Shown: positions 19,171 through 30,714 of the stretch, piece after piece
Layout: the number at the start of each line of letters is the position of its first letter
Position numbering within the stretch: the stretch's first letter is position 1
From: Calonectria ilicicola
Lineage: Eukaryota; Ascomycota; Sordariomycetes; Hypocreales; Nectriaceae
Length of the DNA stretch: 64,000 nucleotides
Assembly (NCBI GenBank): GCA_020809705.1
Contig: CP085834.1
Coordinates: forward strand, 3,100,001 to 3,164,000
Direction of reading: 5' to 3'
The notes under the pieces: generated by a model
What the model was told of the DNA's origin: nothing
The model's database searches: none
The model's input: only the letters and a program-made list of their open reading frames with translations
Made by a program: the position numbers and the translations under genes

Positions 19171-21190
19171 GTAGATCTTTAAAAAGCTAGTATAAGATCA
19201 ACTAAATCAATTAAAACCTTCAACTCATCCCCTATAATCTTCCCTGTGAGACACGAATGTCCCCCCTTCCAAAGGGGTTACAGATGTATGTAGATGCTGC
19301 GTATTTCGGTAGGACTACAGGAGAGCCACCGTCGTGGTTACTTAAGGTTGGATCCATATAGACGTTATGGTGAATCAGGAATCTTTCTCCTATCACTCAA
19401 GTCGCGTTTTCGTCGAGATCCAGATTTTTTTCCTAACGAAAAAAAGCCTATTGATGCATCATGTTAATGCTCCCAGACCGCTATCTAGACTCGAACATGC
19501 GCCCAAATAATTCTATCCCGGTGAGCGGATAAATCGTTAGCAATTAAAAATCTAGCTATCGATTAATTCGGCTCAGGAATCGGGCAAACCCGCTTAAAGT
19601 CCAGATATCCATGTTTGGCTCCCTAGGGTAGCATCATCGCAACGTAACGATGAGCATCAATACTTATCGAAGCCAGCCGCATGGAAAAATAATGAACGTT
19701 AATTCGGTGTTCTATTTTCTTCATTGGTGGTGCCCATAGATCTTAATTGGCAGCTGACTCCACCGTGCTGGGCTGGGAGATTAAAAGTTAATGGCCACGC
19801 CGAAACCCACGGGAATAAATCCGGTCAGATGATCTTGAATATTGGCATGTGGAGGTTTGAGTCTCTTTCTTTCATATCAATCAACTTTCTACTCCTGTTG
19901 TATTGTAAAATCGTGGTCATCACCAATGCCTTCGATCGAAATCGGCTAAAAGAAGGCTTTGCGAAACCTTTATGCTTTAGGCCGAAAACAAAACCAAGTT
20001 CAGCTACTAATTATTACTACACAGATGACACTATAATGACGACTTATTCGGCCATCATTAATGGGTTACGATTGGCCTGTTTTTATCAGCCTTACGCGTG
20101 TGCAATCGACCCACTTGGGTGGTTAAGATGCAACTCTTTTTGGTAAGCCTAGTGCGGAATATTGTTCCGATGAGATGTCACGCCACCACATCTTGGCCAT
20201 AGGAAACGCCTAAGTTGTGGCGGCGCGAAACTCCCGATAACGTACTAGACGGTTTCGTGGTCTAGCCCAACCTTCAAACACATCTCGATTTTGGACGTCA
20301 GCTACGCAAACATGTCGTTTGCGTGACGTCAGGGTCCTCGATTTGCTGCACATCCTCCGTATCTGATCGGCATTGGTGGTCAAGTGAGTGTGCCGTGTGA
20401 CAACCACTGTTGGTGAACGGATAATCCCGCAGAAAACAGGGGGAGGAAACTATTTCATGATCATGGTTGAGGACGAAGACGTGCCTAGAGAGGCTAAAAA
20501 GATGGAAGGGATGACTAAACTGAAGTGGTCCATTTATTCGGAAGGTGGCTTCAATCTAGATGTCGAGTGATCCCTTAGATTTACACTCTATTCTGTGCAA
20601 GCTTAGATTCGATAAGTTTATCAACCCAGATCAGGTTAAAAACAAGGCTGAGCACTAAATGCATTTCTATAACCAAATCAGTGAATACATGTGCTCAAAA
20701 ACAGCTATTTTTCATAATTATACCACCTCCGAGCACTAGTTAAGAGCTCAGACACTCATAGAAAGGGTCTCGCTCCCTATTTGGATTGGTGACAGGAATG
20801 TAAACCTTGCACTAAACCGGCCGATTAAAAACCTTAGCATCCCACCCAACCAACACAAGGCGCTTACGCCGTGCCTAATAGAATGGAGCTATCCCCAAAT
20901 CAGCTACATGGCCCAAGAAAGGTTCTCGACATTCCTCCGATTAGAGCTTGAAGGCGTCTGCTTTCGGCTCTTAAGTCCAGATCCCCGGGTTGCTCATGTG
21001 CCGCCCTGTGGGCTGGTTTTCCCATAAACTTCTCTACCCCCCGAAAAATTCGACCCCTGCAGAAAAAGAAAAAGAAAAAAAAAACAAGGGGATATGCGAG
21101 CCTGACTAATCTGACTCCTCTTCTCGTTATGAGATTGGATTTTTGACGGCGCACCCTCCATTTCGCCTTCCAGGGTCTGACGCCAAGAAC
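19171..21190. other. 2-kb stretch without a supported gene
   Basis: A 140-codon frame at 19724-20146 (+) is the longest; it has no motif and no regular coding character. A purine tract at about 21061-21090 precedes the rhodopsin-domain gene. No RNA gene was recognised. Confidence 0.45.
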
Positions 21191-22458
21191 ATGGGTGTTA
21201 CTGTCGACCAGTATTTGGTTCGTTACACACTCTGTATACATATTTACCAGATGTGTCTCTAACGTTTCTGCAGATAATTGAGTGGTGTCTAGTGTCAATA
21301 TGCATGGTGATCATTATCGTTCGTCTTATTGTCCGCACAAAGAAACGATTGTTTTCATTCTGGCTCTCTGAGATCTTCCTCATTCTCGCCTTCTTATCCT
21401 TTCTCACACTCGTTGTCGGGGATACCTACTCATTCAGTAAAAATAATGGCGGATTCAGCAATTATGCAAATGCGTCTTTCCAAGAAGTGAGGGCACAAAT
21501 CTACATTCAAAGAAGTTGCTGACAGATTTAATAGTGGTTATTTGCCGGTGATATCATATTTGATATAAGCTTTTACTTTCCGAGATTTAGTATGTTGGCA
21601 TTCTATAATGAATTATTTCCTTTGAGTGAGGATGGACTGAGAAAGGGGCTTTTTTGCATCACGGTGTATACTGTGGTCGGCTTCCTTATTGCGGGGTTTT
21701 TGGATCTGTTCTGGTGTGGGATGCCACTCTCACAAAATTGGTATGTACTGTCAATCATCCATCCGTTTTGATGATAAAAAAAATAGCTAATAGTCTTGCC
21801 TGGAATATTGTAGGGCTGTCAATCCAAGGTGTTCATTACTCACAGCTATACATACATTGTACATTAACTGGTCCATTGGTATTCTTTCTGAGATTTTGAG
21901 TAAGAGATCTTTAGTGACTGAATCCCAAGAAACACTAACATTCAATCTCATACAGTTTTTGCATTACCATTCGGGATGCTTCGGAGGTTGAAAACAACAC
22001 CCCGGAGAGAGAAAATTGCTCTGATATCGGTTCTTGCGATTGGCGCAATATCTGTTATGGCTAGTATAGTCCGATTCATCATTTCCGCATTGGCATTGTC
22101 AACCTTCACAACTTGTAAGAAAATATGTATCACATCCAATTCGTCTCAAAATACTTATGAAATGGCAGACCTCATTGGATCGACGGAAATCGCAACGCAA
22201 ATTCTAGTGGTGGCACTCCCGGCGCTACGACCGTTACTGCCGGCAATATCTGCAACTTGGAAAAGAATTCCGACCTACTTGGTATCAAAGAGAAGAGGGA
22301 GCACAGAAAGTGGAGAAATGTTCGGGGGCGCTTCATACGGCACAGGGCCAGGCAGCCGAGACACAGGATGTACCGTGGGCTACAACAGCTTTGATCTCCC
22401 GGATTTGCCAGATATAAGCGACCTTCCTGACGTGCATTTGGCACGCGAAAAGCCATGA
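21191..22458 (+). CDS. Fungal rhodopsin-domain integral membrane protein, five exons
   Basis: The exons are 21191-21217, 21274-21486, 21535-21740, 21814-21899 and 21956-22458. They sum to 1035 bp, or 344 residues, with introns of 56, 48, 73 and 56 bp. The first donor (GTTCGT) is weak, the others good. The chain is a multi-pass membrane protein. TM text such as WCLVSICMVIIIVRLIV, IFLILAFLSFLTLVVG, CITVYTVVGFLIAGFLDLFWC and ALISVLAIGAISVMASIVRF alternates with short loops. The FWC..P-NW-C loop and the FALPFGMLRRLK helix end are hallmarks of the fungal rhodopsin-domain family related to Pth11-like receptors. Conserved loop cysteines are present. No CFEM domain precedes it. The cytosolic C-terminus is Ser/Asp-rich. 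Ligand and role are unknown. Confidence 0.82.
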
Positions 22459-24771
22459 AGAGGGACTAAAGCTGTCTGTTCATTTCTCTTGCATTCAGTA
22501 CAAAATCTCCGCGCCTCATGGGAACCTCAGGGTTCAAATGAAGGTCAGAGACGAGGCGCCAGTAGAAACCAGGTCCTGCTAGGATCAAGACGGTCTAATC
22601 GAGCCCTAAGGTGGGGTCAAGGTGTTATTGATGGGTATTCGGGACATGGAACCGTCTATTGCGGTCGAGTGTTGCTCGTGATCTCTCCAACTTTCACACG
22701 TATCGCCGAGCCGTTTCGTGGGGAATGGAGGACTGAGTTGGCATCATAACAGCCATGAATATCAAAAGACTCTCTTATACGTAGTAGAGCTCTTGATTAT
22801 ATGAGATACGGATACATTGAAAAGGCGGGTATGTATATTGAGAAGCGATATACTTGGACGGCAGCTAACGCGTTTTTAGGTGAATTTCTCAGTTGGACCT
22901 GCACATAGACGTAGGTCACGACACACCAGTTTCCAAGCAGGCATATTTAAATACCAGATTTAGTCATTGCACATATATGACCTATAAAAACTCACCTACT
23001 GACAGAGAAATTATAATACACAAATGACGATGACCTATTATTTGCGTAGACTATGTCTGGGCGGCACCACCCCTGTCAGGTTGAAACCAGGTAGGATGCG
23101 ATAAGAACAGTTTCGGGAGCAACTAGGCTTTCGTTCCTCTAATGTGCTGTATGAGCGACGTTTCGAACACAACGTTCTTAGTTACTTGTATGTCCCGCAA
23201 GAAGAACAACACTCGACATGTCGGCTTCACAATCCGAAAGACAAACCCATAAGCCTTTTTTTTTTTTACATACCCGCGACTGTGCTCTTTCCAAAGACCA
23301 ATATTAGAATCTAGTTCAGTGTTCCATCTTCCATGCGCAAATTCTCAGTGAAACGAGGCGGGAAATAAATGAACTCCAAAACCTACCAAACATTGGGGTT
23401 TCTTTGCGGAACTATTGCATTGCATCAACCTCTCCTAAGTGAAATAATATAGAGCGATATTTTGCACGCTTATCGTAGTCAAATACAGCCTAACCCTTCA
23501 CCCGCACAACGAAATTGAGACGCCAAACGACTCACTAGAAAAGATGATACACCGAGACCCTTGTGCCTTTAAACTGCCGAATGTTGAATCGTTCAACGAG
23601 TATCAAACATTGTAAGATGGTGTTCCTACAGTAGAATTTAAATTCTTGAATGATATTCTTTATCATTATGAGATCCTTCGCCTCTCGTTCGATAGTAGCC
23701 CTTGATGTGGCATCAATCCCCTTGGACTCTGACTAAGGTGAATCACCGGCATGTAACATCATAGCTTTGTACTACGCGTTGGGTCTTCTAACTGCGAGTA
23801 TTTCAGTCTTTAGTCTAGCATTCTCATCCTATTTATCATCAACCGTCCATGCCTTACTTAGCTGTCTAATGCTCAAATTAGAATAGACAGTCCACGATCA
23901 GTTCTAGAATATTTCGATGGCGTTTTCGTTTGATAGTAAGCGTTAACTATACTGTTAGGTCTGCCCTATAGGAATTAAGCTAATTTCAGGATAGTTACAT
24001 TTGGGTGTTCAGTCTTATGCTTTTATCGAATGCATTAAGCTTATTACAGGAATGGGATCTCTTGCAGATTAGACCCCGGCAAAGGATAAAGCCATGAATT
24101 GGGATCGCCCTTTGTGGGACAGGCTCCGACCAAGATTGGCTCGCTTCGAGCTTTGTCAGTGGGGCGGGTAGTTTTATTACAGCATCAAGATGTGACGAAA
24201 TTTGCAGAAAATGGTGGCCAAAATCATTTAAAACTTTCACCCAGAGGTATTTTCCTGCTCTATTAAGAAGAGAAAAAGTGATCATGCAGCGCAGATCAGA
24301 CAAATCCCCGCCCTGCTGTTATTTCAGACGTTCTAGTCTACGCGCTTAAATGGTGTCGGGTCGACGATGCGGGTACCACCTTACTCACCAGTTGTCGTAT
24401 TCCTCTGCGGCTGAACGAACAACGTGAAGTATCCGTATCGATGGAGATTGGGGACTTTCAGTTGAGTCTATGCTTATAACTGTCGGCCAAAAATTAACGA
24501 TACGTTCGCCACATGATCAGCAATTGTCGCTAGGTTCAGTTCAATTTAGAATCAATCGGAATTAGGTCTCCAAGTATTAATTTGTTCCTCATTGTGCAGC
24601 TACCTACAAACGACATGCGCATAGTTGCAGGAAATAAAACACGTAGACACGTGTCATTATAACATGATTCTTATGATGCTCCAATTATACTTGGACTAAA
24701 AAAATGACTATGAATTCCAAATTCTTGTCTCAGATGTGCTTTTTCTTTGCTTTGTCTTTTGATGAATGACC
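22459..24771. other. 2.3-kb stretch without a supported gene
   Basis: The composition is normal but there are only short unrelated frames (86 codons at 22489-22749, 102 codons at 23995-24303 minus). Nothing could be assigned. Confidence 0.45.
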
Positions 24772-25215
24772 TCACGGGTTATTTTTAGCGGCACGTCGCA
24801 AACTAAACTTGGATTGGTTAATGATGGTTGGATATGGGGCTAGCATGTGCCTCTTCACATTCAGCGGCCGTTCCTTTATTCCGATTCTCTCACCTATTAA
24901 GAGCTTTCCCACATATATGAAAGATTTCCCGGTGAGAGGTTCGTTTACGCATTCTGAGATGATATCTATCACTGATGCACGGCATGGTTTCCCAATTTGA
25001 GCCTCAGAACAGTTCGGATTCACGTGGATTTGCCAAGGCTCCGTCGGATGCCCGCTAATGGGGCTGAGAATTTGGAATTCTTTGCATAGCGCTTGCACTA
25101 GCCACCAAGCCATGCCCAATAAGGCAGTTTCTAACAAGGGCCTGGTCATTCTCTCCTCTCCGCTATTCATTTCACAGGGCCAGACGGAGATTCTACCGAA
25201 TTTGTTAGCCCTCAC
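24772..25215 (-). CDS. Hypothetical protein, weak candidate
   Basis: This 147-codon frame has an amino-acid mix that looks coding, for example ELLTGK/FIYVGKLLIGERIGIKERPL-like stretches with balanced charge. It may be the last exon of a longer minus-strand gene, since no good start context is seen. I do not recognise the family. It lies head to head with the DUF7053-like gene, 127 bp away. Confidence 0.3.
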   Translation of the reverse strand: MRANKFGRISVWPCEMNSGEERMTRPLLETALLGMAWWLVQALCKEFQILSPISGHPTEPWQIHVNPNCSEAQIGKPCRASVIDIISECVNEPLTGKSFIYVGKLLIGERIGIKERPLNVKRHMLAPYPTIINQSKFSLRRAAKNNP

Positions 25216-25342
25216 TGATATCTGCTCTTACTGTAAGGGGCTAGCGCTCTTATCGCCTCCAAACAGGCAAAAAACCATGAATAGATAAAGTTGAAAAGAA
25301 ATGGCTCGCCGCGTCTAGCATCAAAACATCGCAGCTTTTCTG

Positions 25343-25996
25343 ATGTTGGAGCGGCCGATCCCAGCTATCCAACTCACCTTGCACCCGCAGACAGCCAATA
25401 GCACTCTGCTCCTACAGACACTAATGCGGGAACAACATCGGTTCTCCTTCACCTTTCCACTTCCAAGCGCTCTGCCGCCTCAATTGTTTCTTAACTGGAT
25501 CCAGAGGTACATCCCAACGTTGGACCACAACATCTCCATTACCAGCTACACGGAGATCCCAACTCTCCCTGCATCTCTCGCCAATGATGCATTTATAGGG
25601 CCGTGGGACGACACCGTGCGCACCTATCACGTTCTGGAGCGGTACGAACTTGTCCCCGGTCTAATTGCGCCCCAGCAATGGCCCGCCGTCTATAGACGTG
25701 TGCCCAATGGCGTCCGCCTTCGCGTATCGGCCCCCAACGGCAACATTATCTGGTCGCAGTGGACTGTCCGTGCGCGCCGAGATGGTTCGTCTCCAGCACA
25801 TTCAGAAGGGACCTCCGGGTCAAGTTCAGCAACAGAGGTGGGGGAGGAGTGGGAATTATACGATGAAGGAATGCTGGAAAGCCACAGGCTATTGATGCCA
25901 TTTTCCAGCAGATATATTAACATGATACACCAACACCTATCCCAGAGTCTTGTGGATCAAGGACTCAAGGCATACTTGAATGGAGAGATGACATGA
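25343..25996 (+). CDS. DUF7053-like fungal protein
   Basis: This is a 217-residue single-exon protein with no signal peptide or membrane helix. Its order of strands fits what I know of the DUF7053 family of small ascomycete proteins, which is built like a START/SRPBCC fold: a YHVLERYELVPGL strand, then a W-x2-Y..VPNGVRLRVSAPNGN strand and a WELYDEG strand, with a C-terminal helix. The function of that family is not established. The Ser/Gly-rich loop at about 150-165 is probably disordered. The assignment is by memory of the pattern and not by alignment. Confidence 0.55.
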   Translation: MLERPIPAIQLTLHPQTANSTLLLQTLMREQHRFSFTFPLPSALPPQLFLNWIQRYIPTLDHNISITSYTEIPTLPASLANDAFIGPWDDTVRTYHVLERYELVPGLIAPQQWPAVYRRVPNGVRLRVSAPNGNIIWSQWTVRARRDGSSPAHSEGTSGSSSATEVGEEWELYDEGMLESHRLLMPFSSRYINMIHQHLSQSLVDQGLKAYLNGEMT

Positions 25997-26604
25997 TTCA
26001 GTTTATATTTGCAATGATTACCCTTATTGCTGCGCAGAATTTCTGGGGAACTTTGGTTGTACAATAGAGTCTTTATTAATTCGTTTGAAGCACTGAAGCA
26101 CATGTGCTTGGTGGGTAATGTTGAAATAGTCAATAATGAATGCGTGGTCTTCCTCATTTGGCCATGAACGTTTTCCTACATGCATGTACTCATATTCCAA
26201 CATAACTAGCACAGCTTTCGTACATGGGAAACTAGCACCAATCCCAAAATATATGTACCAGCTGTTGCTCCACGAGTGGGCACGTCTGGAGCCCCGCTAA
26301 TAAGGGTCGATCTTCTCTTTGTGATTGAGACTACTATGCACCAAATCCTAATTTTGATGTCGTCTGCCATCCAAAAAAAAAAAGTGAATATCCAATTCAA
26401 GAATGTAAAAGTCTAACTAGTTTTGATCCGGGTCGCATTCAGGCCGATTATTGCATCATTTTGTTTCGATTAACATCAACGTGCCCTTTTCGTTCCATCT
26501 TCAACAATATCGAGCGTGGAGAGTAAGACCGAAATCAGTGGAAAGCCGAAGATATATTAATGATCTATGATCGAAACGACTGCATGTTTGACCGACTCTG
26601 TTTC
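25997..26604. other. Intergenic, no gene seen
   Basis: These are the convergent 3' flanks of the DUF7053-like and F-box genes. Only short overlapping frames occur. Confidence 0.5.
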
Positions 26605-27984
26605 TCATACATCCTCCCCAGACCAATCTAACTCATTCAATTCTTCTGATCCCTCTAGCGATGTTCTGTCTGCTACCCACTCCTCGATTTCCCAGGCAGA
26701 CGCATGCGCACCCCAAGCTCGTTTTAAGAAGTTAGATTGAATATCATGGTCATCCTTCTGGATAATCAACTTAACACCTGCAACCGCAAATCTTTCTGAC
26801 ACATTCTGCTTGACAATGTAATGGAAAAAGTTGTCTGTGCCGAATGACTGAATGTGAGGGTGAATGATAACATGTACACTCTCTAGCTGTGGGAACGAGT
26901 GCAGCGCCAAACTCAGAATGCCTAGATTTGATCTAAGGGTTTCTTTATCACAGTACGTCTGACGTAATTTGAGGCACTTCAACGAGCGGGGAAGCTGAGG
27001 GAGTTTGTTACGGTAATAGTATTCCGAAGGTGTAAAAATGTCTAAATCAGTCAGATTTGGGAATTTTCTCAACTCCTTCATACCTCTGTTATCTTGATAA
27101 TGGTGGATCATTAGTGATTGAAGAGTATCTTTCCGAATTATCAAATTTGAAACAAGAGATCGAGACGGTGTTATGAAATAATCGAAACAATCGCCGCAAA
27201 ACTTGAAACTCTCTAACCGTGGCATCGCCCCTACTAGGCTTTGAATATCTGGAAAATCAGATAATCTCCAGTCATCTTTATCAGAGTAGTTCAATGTGAG
27301 GCTTTTGATATTAGCGACAGAGTTCATAATCGACTCATCAAACGCATTGTAGTTGGACAAGGTCAGATTGGTCAGCAGAGGTTTGTTCGCAATAAAGGCC
27401 GAAACCAGTTCAGCATTAAGATTGCAAGGCTTGCTTTTGTTGTGCAAATTTAGCTCCTGCAGAGACAAAAGTTTCGGGTCCACTGGTATCCATGGGAAAT
27501 CGGAATCGTCATTGTCGCTTTCAATGACCAACTCGAGCTGCTGGATTTGAATAGCAATCTCTAAGATTGATGAGATGTGGATGTTGCTTGAACAATGCAA
27601 ACTAGGATCGTAAAACCAGTGCCCTTTCCAATTTTTCGCATTCTCATCCATGTACGAACCGGAACGGTTAATATGGCGGAGAGACAAACTTTTGATGTTC
27701 CGAGCAAGTCGGTATCCACGCCATTTAGCCCTCTCAAGCGATCGTAGGGACCATTTGCCATCACTTGAGCCTGGGTGATCTAGATAAAAATGGAAAAGAA
27801 TTGGATGAGCGGCCGCTCTCATCCGCTCCGAAGTCAGGCATAGCATTCGCAATGGCTTGGAGGAAATGCATTCCCGCGCCTTAGCTTCGAGGGGTGCATT
27901 CCAGTTGTTAATGCAATGGTCGCAAAGGAATTGGCAGATGAGAGTAGTGATTTCGTGGGGAATAACTGAGAGACATGCCATCAT
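26605..27984 (-). CDS. F-box protein with leucine-rich-repeat-like C-terminus
   Basis: This is 459 residues from the ATG at 27984. The open frame extends to 28164, but the conserved part starts at this methionine pair. The first about 45 residues (SVIPHEITTLICQFLCDH, then LRMLCLTSERMRAAAHPILF) form an F-box that would bind Skp1 in an SCF ubiquitin ligase. The rest shows irregular leucine-rich strands typical of fungal F-box substrate receptors: LQELNLHN, LLTNLTLSNYN, IKSLTLNYS, LESFKFCGD, LTDLDIFT and LKCLKLRQTY. The C-terminus is acidic and ends in DWSGEDV. Such families expand quickly in fungi and the target is unknown. Confidence 0.8.
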   Translation of the reverse strand: MMACLSVIPHEITTLICQFLCDHCINNWNAPLEAKARECISSKPLRMLCLTSERMRAAAHPILFHFYLDHPGSSDGKWSLRSLERAKWRGYRLARNIKSLSLRHINRSGSYMDENAKNWKGHWFYDPSLHCSSNIHISSILEIAIQIQQLELVIESDNDDSDFPWIPVDPKLLSLQELNLHNKSKPCNLNAELVSAFIANKPLLTNLTLSNYNAFDESIMNSVANIKSLTLNYSDKDDWRLSDFPDIQSLVGAMPRLESFKFCGDCFDYFITPSRSLVSNLIIRKDTLQSLMIHHYQDNRGMKELRKFPNLTDLDIFTPSEYYYRNKLPQLPRSLKCLKLRQTYCDKETLRSNLGILSLALHSFPQLESVHVIIHPHIQSFGTDNFFHYIVKQNVSERFAVAGVKLIIQKDDHDIQSNFLKRAWGAHASAWEIEEWVADRTSLEGSEELNELDWSGEDV

Positions 27985-28164
27985 GGAAGTAGTTTCGATA
28001 GCAAATTCCTTTAATGTAGATTTCGTCACCTTGGGTTGATGACGGAGAAGGAAGTAAAAGGGTGATGAATGGATGGAAGAATATGAGTTAGAAAAGACAT
28101 CCTTGAAATATAAAAATTTGAAGGTCCAAAGAGGTTCACATGGTAGCGGCCATCCGTGCGACAA

Positions 28165-28457
28165 TGAACTTTACTTTAATAGTGTCGGCTGAGTTTACTG
28201 AATCACAGACTTTTCTTCCTCCATAGTCTTTTCGGATATTTCTCTGCGACGATGTTTAGCCGAAGGTCACGTTGCATCTACCATGATGTCAATTTGAAAT
28301 TGGATACTAGACAGCTACAGTAGCAGAGTCATCTACTCATAGAGCATTAAGCCAACAAAAACCCCTCAATGTCGGATAACGAACCCATCCTCACAGTAGT
28401 AATCTTCTTCGCAGCCCAAGCAAGCCTGAGTCAACAATGAAAATCGAGCCCATGTAG
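28165..28457. other. Spacer between F-box gene and U2 snRNA
   Basis: This is 5' flanking DNA of the F-box gene and 3' flank of U2. No reading frame is supported. Confidence 0.5.
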
Positions 28458-28642
28458 TTTGCGTCACCTGGAGGCAGTGTAATACCAGGGACACTATAAA
28501 CAACATCATGTGCAAGCACAGAGGAAGCCGTCCGACATCCAAAAATAAGAATAATCACGATTGATGTCCTTAGACATCTTTCAGAGATTAAACTGAAAAG
28601 AACAGATACTACACTTGATCTAAGCCAAAAGGCAAAGAGAGC
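28458..28642 (-). ncRNA. U2 spliceosomal snRNA
   Basis: On the minus strand the 5' part reads CTCTTTGCCTTTTGGCTTAG then ATCAAGTGTAGTATCTGTTC, the most conserved part of U2 with the branch-point recognition sequence GTAGTA. A TTTTCAGTTTAATCTCTGAAA stem-loop II follows. The Sm site ATTTTTGG comes next, and the 3' terminal hairpin contains CCTGGTATTACACTGCC closing on CCAGG. It pairs with the intron branch point during splicing. The 5' end is set near 28641 from stem I and the 3' end near 28458 from the closing GTGTC/GACGC stem; both are approximate by a few bases. Confidence 0.93.
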
Positions 28643-28688
28643 TAAGGAGAAAGGAAAAAAGCAGAAAACAGAGGGAGGCGAGCAACTG

Positions 28689-28695
28689 TTTTATA
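28689..28695 (-). promoter_or_regulatory. TATA box of the U2 snRNA gene
   Basis: TATAAAA on the minus strand lies about 48 bp upstream of the inferred U2 5' end, as expected for a Pol II snRNA promoter. Confidence 0.5.
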
Positions 28696-29252
28696 GCAGT
28701 GTCTTAGGCGGTGAGGGAGGCTGGGAGGCAGAATTTGCCGAGAGTGTGATGCCTCGCGCCGCCAGGCTGATACACACGGAAACGCGGTGGAGAAAGTGTG
28801 CAAGGCACCAAGTGCATAAAAGATTTGACCTAATTTAGGTTAAAGTTGGACAGCTGTGAACAAAAAACTCTTGAGCGATGCACCGTGGATGAGTCAAAGT
28901 CTGTGTTAAATTCTCGCCGTTCTCCACAAGATTCTATCATAGGGAGAGAAATGTAGGAATCAACCACACAACACACACGAGCAGTATTGGATTTATTTAA
29001 TCATTCGGTTTTATACTACAAAATTGATGAAAAAAGCGAGAATAGATGAATGGGGAAGAATATGAACAAAAAAAGCTGCGGGGAACAGAAGGCTATGGTT
29101 GTAGGGTATCCTCCTCATCAAGGTGGGGATCATGGCCGTGACCAGAAGCGAAAAACTGGGTCGGCTACATAATCAGAAAACTAAATAGTGAAATTAGAAA
29201 GTATAAAAAGCTTGCCGACACGCGTGCTGCACAAATCCAACGAGGTTGGTTA
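28696..29252. other. Intergenic, no gene seen
   Basis: This is upstream flank of U2 and the 3' flank of the kinase-like gene. No frame is supported. Confidence 0.5.
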
Positions 29253-30356
29253 TCAAGTTCCCTGAAAATGTTGGAGACACGCCCCAATTTTTCTGACTCT
29301 GTTTGTCACACTGCTGTCCCAATCGACGCGCTCAAGCACCCAATCTATCATCTTTCCTAGCGCGTGCGCATCACCCTTGTACTCCGGGGCAACTTCACCC
29401 AGATCCACCATCATCAGTTGGTTGTCTTGCGTGAGAAGCGTATTCCTATCATTGATATCTCCATGAAGCACTCCAGCACGTGCAAGCTCCCAGACTGCCA
29501 TCACTAGTCCTTGCAAATGAGGCTCTGTGATCGGCAGAAGCTGCTGCGTCAGCTCGGTTTGCGTGTCGGGGTTAGATGCATTAGTTTGATTGGCATTTAA
29601 CCCGGCCTCCTTTTTATCGTCGCCCTCTGGTTCTTCATCACCATCATAGCCCATTCCATACTTGTATCCCCCAGCCAAATCTTCCAGGCTCTTTCCACCG
29701 TACGGAAATAAAACTCCCAGTACCTCATCAGTCTCAGCATGCTTGTGAACCACAGCAAGAATAGGAAGTATGTGGAATCGCTCTTGCATGGTTGCCCCAG
29801 GGCCAGAGTCCTCTTTCAGCGCCTGGAGCAGCTGCTGTCGTATGGTGACTTCACGTTCTGTCACCTCGAGATCTTCAACAAATTCTATGCGCTTGAAAGC
29901 ACAATCAAGGCCATTCCAGGTACATCGATCAAGTGAGCGGTCCAAATACATTTTTTGCTTAATCTGGTCAAACGTCGTGGTGGGCAAGACATCGGCTTCT
30001 CCGCGACCGTATCGAAAGTTACCTTGGATACGTCTGGCGACATGTGGATTCGGTTTCTTTTCAAATGTAGTCGGAAAGCCTTCCCAGGTGGTGTTGATAA
30101 CATTAAAATCTGGCAAAGTCTTATTCATTGAATAAAAGTCGGTGATATGTTTCGTGATGATGTCGGACATCCAGTCATCCTCGTCGCGGACAACCGAATC
30201 AACGTTGAGCTCATACCATCTACGATTCGCTATATCGTAGGCGCGTGCAGTGCAAGAAACATGAGGGAAAATGGTGTTGTAAACGATAACCTCGGGCTGA
30301 TGCCAGATTCGATCTGGCTCAAGTTCGGGTGCACACCACCACTCATCAGGATCCAT
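29253..30356 (-). CDS. Protein-kinase-like fold protein
   Basis: This is 367 residues from the ATG at 30356 (MDPDEWW). The frame stays open upstream to a TAG near 30405, so a 5' exon is possible. The C-lobe signature is clear: HGDINDRNTLL near residue 298 is the catalytic loop with Asp and Asn in place, and MMVDLGE near 315 is a DLG form of the metal-binding motif. The N-lobe is hard to align. A Lys in AFKRIEFVEDLEVTEREVTIRQQLL could be the ATP-binding lysine with its helix C. A low-complexity Asp/Glu/Asn insert lies around 235-262. It is probably an atypical small-molecule or protein kinase of the fungal kinase-like group; the substrate is unknown. Confidence 0.7.
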   Translation of the reverse strand: MDPDEWWCAPELEPDRIWHQPEVIVYNTIFPHVSCTARAYDIANRRWYELNVDSVVRDEDDWMSDIITKHITDFYSMNKTLPDFNVINTTWEGFPTTFEKKPNPHVARRIQGNFRYGRGEADVLPTTTFDQIKQKMYLDRSLDRCTWNGLDCAFKRIEFVEDLEVTEREVTIRQQLLQALKEDSGPGATMQERFHILPILAVVHKHAETDEVLGVLFPYGGKSLEDLAGGYKYGMGYDGDEEPEGDDKKEAGLNANQTNASNPDTQTELTQQLLPITEPHLQGLVMAVWELARAGVLHGDINDRNTLLTQDNQLMMVDLGEVAPEYKGDAHALGKMIDWVLERVDWDSSVTNRVRKIGACLQHFQGT

Positions 30357-30714
30357 GCGACGCAAATCTTGAGTGTTTTCAAGGGCTAGAGATTGTGTCT
30401 ACATATGAAGGAATCAGAAAATTTTGCGCAAGGCGTCGGTGAAGAGGCAATGCTGTTGGTTATGGAAGATCGCGTGTCTTGTTCGCGCGATTGATCAAAA
30501 ACGCGTTGATTTGCTGTGGGTCTCTGATTTGATGCTCCCTCTTCGACCATGTGATTACGTAACATTAGCTCCATGAAAAGTAGTTATAATTGTTAATGTT
30601 CCAAATGATATGTCTCGAATTTTAATTCAATAGAATTTCAATGACTCAGGCGGAGATATTGTTGCTCAATCTCGAGATTTTAGTTGCGCTCAACTAAACA
30701 ATTTGCCATGACCC
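30357..30714. other. Intergenic between kinase-like gene and small gene
   Basis: A 62-codon frame at 30386-30574 (-) could be a 5' exon of the kinase-like gene, but no convincing splice join was found. Confidence 0.35.

Noticed and set aside
19724..20146. 140-codon frame
   Set aside because: It has no family signature, uneven composition, no promoter or splice context, and stop-rich neighbouring frames.
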